Shown one piece after another: positions 60,746-64,000 of a DNA stretch of 64,000 nt. Source of the stretch: Gentiana macrophylla. Its lineage: Eukaryota > Streptophyta > Magnoliopsida > Gentianales > Gentianaceae. Each line of letters begins with the position of its first letter. Position 1 is the first letter of the stretch. The notes under the pieces are model-generated. The model worked only from the letters and a program-made list of their open reading frames with translations. It made no database searches and had not been told where the DNA came from. Location: NCBI GenBank assembly GCA_026214975.1, contig JAOBSW010000476.1, forward strand, positions 52,363-116,362, in the 5' to 3' direction. The translations under genes were made by a program, and so were the position numbers.

Positions 60746-61424
60746 TACATACAACATAACACTTTTGGAAGCACCCTTTATTGATAAGAAAGGTGCAAAC
60801 ATGTCGTTCATTAACATAAATTCTATTTGCTCCCTCTGGTTCTTTGCTTTTAGCTACTGCTACTCTATGGATCTATCTTCCTTTACAGAGGCTGAAGACT
60901 ATATCTGATTTGGTTGGAAAATGGGCCCTCGGGGCATGGCATAACCACCTTGGAAGCACCCTCCACTAAGGCGAGAGGGTGCAAACATATTGTTCTCACT
61001 ATTTTGATCTTTTGGTTACATGCCTTAGAAATTTGGATGGTGCGACTTTTGACCACTCTTGTAGGTGCTTGTTTTGGACTCCCAATTGCCCCAAAAATAT
61101 TTGGATTATTGCTTGGTTGACATTACTGCTTCTCTTTGGGAAGATCTTTGTCTGAAGTTACTCTTTCTATACCATCCTTTAACTTTTGAGTGGAGATCAT
61201 TGAATTCTTTGTACTAAACCTCTTTAGTTTTTATTCCAATACATAGGAGATCACACTCTTTTCTTAGCTTTTGATTTCCCACATGAGTTTTACGGACTAA
61301 GTTTTTAAGGAGGTGATAAACATGTATTGATGATGCATTTTATTTTGGTGGTAAGGCCATAGGTTGGCCATGTAAAACTTTAGTGTATTTTTAATAATTT
61401 TACGAGGTTTTAGAAAGAAAAAAA
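60746..61424 (+). other. LINE 3' UTR and poly(A)
   Basis: Remaining LINE sequence with no ORF of note. The last 80 bp (gtgtatttttaataattttacgaggttttagaaag) resemble the 3' end of plant L1 elements, and the poly(A) is short, 61417-61424. The next base begins copia gag coding sequence. Confidence 0.7.
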
Positions 61425-63480
61425 TGAGCGCCATTTGTAGGCCTTTCTTCTTTCTACTCATGATGAGATGATGGACATACTTACGAATGGACCTATTCAA
61501 ATCAAGCGACATGCATCTTGTTGATGGTGCACAAGTCGAGTCCACAAGCCCAAATGTGAATGGAATAATGATGATAAAAAAGAAACAATCTCAACAATGT
61601 TGCCATGGATATCATCCTCGAGAACTCTAAACAACAACATGTCGAAAGTCAAAGATGCACAATTGCAAAAGAAATATGGGAGAAACTTAATTTGGTATGT
61701 GAAGGAACTAATTCCATCAAAGAAAACAAGATCATGATTGCCAAGCGAAGTTTGAGAATTTCAAGATGAAATCGAGGAGAGAACATCAATGAGATGGAAA
61801 CAAGATTCAAGCAATAATGGATGAACTAGCACTACTCAAGATTGAATATACCAAGAAATAAATCAACACTAGAGTCTTGAAAGCTTTACTATGTCTTTGG
61901 AAAATCAAAGTCAAGACAATGGAAGAGTGAAAGACTTGATATAGAAGATTCCTTCAAAATCTTCTTAGATCTAAAAGCATCTGAATTAGTGAGGATTTCA
62001 CAATCACAATAGTAGTGATCAAAGCTTTGGAGGAACCCAAAACAATAACTCTTGCAGCAACAACGAATGACAATCAAGAAACTTGCTCTAGCAATCTTCA
62101 ACAATTAGATGAAATGAAAGAACATATGGCTCTCATGATGAACAGAATCAGAAGAATGAAAAGTGGGCAGCCAGTCACTCTGAATTATATAAAAAATACT
62201 CTTGAGCAAAAAAAAGATGATGAATATCTTTGCTTTAACTGCAAAAAGCCAGGACATTACAATCTTTGAAAGTCCATTATTGATTAGTAGAGAACACAAC
62301 CAAGAATAACCGGAAGAAGTGCTCTCTTAGCTAATGATGAGTCAGGACTATGATTTGGGCGAAAGACTCTTAGATGATCTGAGATCTAATGGCTCACATG
62401 GAAGATTCAAATGTGGTTTGTGAATCAATTCTAAGTATGCCTCATACCTGATTTCCATCTGAAATGCTTGTTCTTCAAGCAATAGCTCCAATCCTAGAAA
62501 TCCAGAATTAGAAGAAAATCTTGATGAATTGATGAATCGGCTAGTCACTTTATACAAGCTGGTTATGAATCAATTAAAGCGAGAAAAAAGGCTATAATTC
62601 TAGAAAGTCGAAAGATTGAAGCTGAATTGAACATGTTGAAATTGACTAGAGGCCCGACAAAAGAAAGAATCGATATCGACTACCGCATCAGCGACATCAG
62701 CGGAATCTTTTGCTCAATCAAGTTCGACTCTAGATTCAAATCGGAAAAGCTATATGAAGACCAAAGCGGCCTATGATTTGACACACGAGTAAGCTTCAAT
62801 GGAAGGAGCGAGCAAAGCTCACGAACCTAATGTCAAAGCGGCATTAAGTTTGTGGTGAGAAATTTCCTCAAGCGAGAAGCATCTTTGAACCCGATAAAAC
62901 GATTCTACATCTCAACTCGGTCTCAACATCGAGTTTTCCAGAAGTCAGATTGTGTCAATTAACAAAAGCAAATCTAAAGGTAAATCATTTGCACATCACG
63001 GAAATAGAGATGGTAGATCAGCTATCCGATCTACAAAAAGATGACCATGTCAAGAATCGAGAAAAACTTCGATCGAGTAAATCCATGAATGTTAATCATT
63101 CAAAGATTCACATTAGAGGGAAAGGCGATTATTTCCACCGATGATGATTGGAATTTCTCTGAACCCATTATTAAAACTAATAGAACCAATCAATGAGAGA
63201 ACTTATCATAAGTCTCGATGATGACTCGTGGAAGGACTTGCAGTCCTCAGCGAAGCCTCGATGCCGAAGTTAGCACGGACCTTGAAATGCAGTCGGAATG
63301 ATGGTTTAATTTTACTCGATTTTAATAATAGAAAGCATCATGGAAACCGGTATCGCCAAAGACTTGAGAGATCACATATATAAGGCACAATCGAAAGATT
63401 CTATGGGAGTGTGGCATATATATGAAAAAAAAAAGTGCAACAATTTCCAAAGAAGACCTTAGAAATATCCCCGAGTTGAA
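61425..63480 (+). pseudogene. Copia 4 gag and linker, degenerate
   Basis: Gag phrases appear in shifting frames: S-T-H-D-E-M-M-D-I-L-T-N-G-P-I (61455-61500), then E-W-N-N-D-D-K-K and N-E-M-E-T-R-F (about 61785). The piece 62015-62269 has a clear CCHC-type start CFNCKKPGHYN (62231-62263), after which the last Cys position reads as a stop. The linker 62280-63180 includes N-V-N-H-S-K-I-H-I-R-G-K-G-D-Y-F, matching NVNHSKDSYLRGKGRFF of copia 1. About eight frame breaks. Confidence 0.75.
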
Positions 63481-64000
63481 CTTACAGCCGGCCGTATGGA
63501 CCCAAACGAGTTGGGTACCTAAAATCTTTTAATCATCTTTAGGAAATATGGTACTTTGGCGGTGGATACTCAAGACACATGACAAGGAGTAAAGGCTGTC
63601 TAGTCGATTTTGTTGCCAAGGATGGACCAAAAGTCAATTTTGGAAGTAAGGGCAGGACACGGATATACAAAGGTTATGGATCCACGATCGGAAATGGATT
63701 TATAATCAAGAATGTGTCATATGAGGAAGGACTAGACTACAATATTCACAACACAAGTCAATTCCATGACATGGGATCTGAGTCACATTTGATAAAAGAA
63801 TTTTTGCAGCGTTGTCAGTGAATCAGCATATCATGTAGTTCTTGCTGAAAAAGAAACAAAAGTATGTTGTAGATTGGTCAACGACAATTTTAGAGACCTG
63901 TTTGCTTGTGCATACCAAATCAGAAACCGAGTCACCTCAACTTTGATGACATCAACACATTTGGTCAAAAAATGAATTAGTAATTGGTTTACTGATATTT
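63481..64000 (+). pseudogene. Copia 4 protease and GAG-pre-integrase start
   Basis: After the phrase ...W-T-Q-T-S-W-V-P (63500-63525) the protease begins W-Y-F-G-G-G-Y-S-R-H-M-T (63549-63585). In the family this is W-Y-F-D-S-G-C-S-R-H-M. The DNA reads ggcggtggatac where gacagtggatgc is expected, so the active-site Asp and Ser are lost as read. The open stretch 63579-63821 continues with KDGPKVNFGSKGRTRIYKGY and NGFIIKNVSYEEGLDYN. The tail (V-C-L-C-I-P-N-Q, LNFDDIN) enters the GAG-pre-integrase domain and is cut by the window end. Confidence 0.75.

Larger units (their letters stand above)
61425..64000 (+). mobile_element. Copia 4, gag to pre-integrase, runs off window
   Basis: A copia polyprotein fragment in the plus orientation starting inside gag directly after the LINE poly(A) and continuing to the window end. 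It is related to copia 1 and has the same order (gag, knuckle, linker, protease, GAG-pre-integrase). The LINE may have inserted in this element, but the matching 5' half is not seen next to the LINE start. Confidence 0.75.

Overview
The window is repeat-filled plant nuclear DNA, most likely from a eudicot with many retrotransposons. I found no cellular gene, tRNA, rRNA, CRISPR array or other prokaryotic feature. Almost all of the 64 kb can be assigned to transposable elements: Ty1/copia elements with an extra 3' ORF (a SIRE/Maximus-like layout), Ty3/gypsy elements (one Athila-type, one or more Tekay/Del-like), a plant L1-type LINE, a large non-coding LTR element (LARD-like), a small non-autonomous LTR element and a MITE. 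Lineage names come from recognised motifs, not from a search. The species cannot be named.

Layout. 1-11660: copia element 1 (+), entering the window inside gag, followed by protease, integrase, RT-RNase H, a long degenerate extra ORF and its 3' LTR. 11661-14813: the RT-to-extra-ORF half of copia 2 (+); copia 1 seems to have landed inside its RT. 14814-17640: a piece of one LTR, then a gypsy LTR with a short integrase remnant (-). About 17700-61424: one LINE (+) cut into six pieces by five insertions, most with visible target-site duplications: a MITE (21580-22352, CTATCAAC/A), a LARD-like element (22392-31333, AAAAG), a small non-autonomous LTR element (31731-34401, TAAAA), an internally deleted copia with two LTRs (34600-42324, CCTTA) and a Tekay-like gypsy without pol (42629-59996, GTTAA). 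An Athila-type gypsy element (43383-54751) sits inside the first LTR of that gypsy element. Removing the insertions restores the LINE order: ORF1, endonuclease, RT, zinc-finger-like region, RNase H, 3' UTR, poly(A). 61425-64000: start of another copia polyprotein (+), running off the window.

Two things deserve attention. First, the three copia copies with the extra ORF each have a G-box (CACGTG) and a TATA box upstream of its ATG, with the TATA box 112-117 bp before it. This suggests an internal promoter for a protein with acidic and Lys/Arg-rich stretches rather than an envelope protein. Second, differences between paired LTRs fall mostly at C[A/T]G trinucleotides, where one copy reads CG or CGG. 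That is the plant CHG methylation context and looks like a methylation-linked base-calling artefact. Many apparent frameshifts and lost active sites may therefore not be real, and calling every ORF here a pseudogene is provisional.
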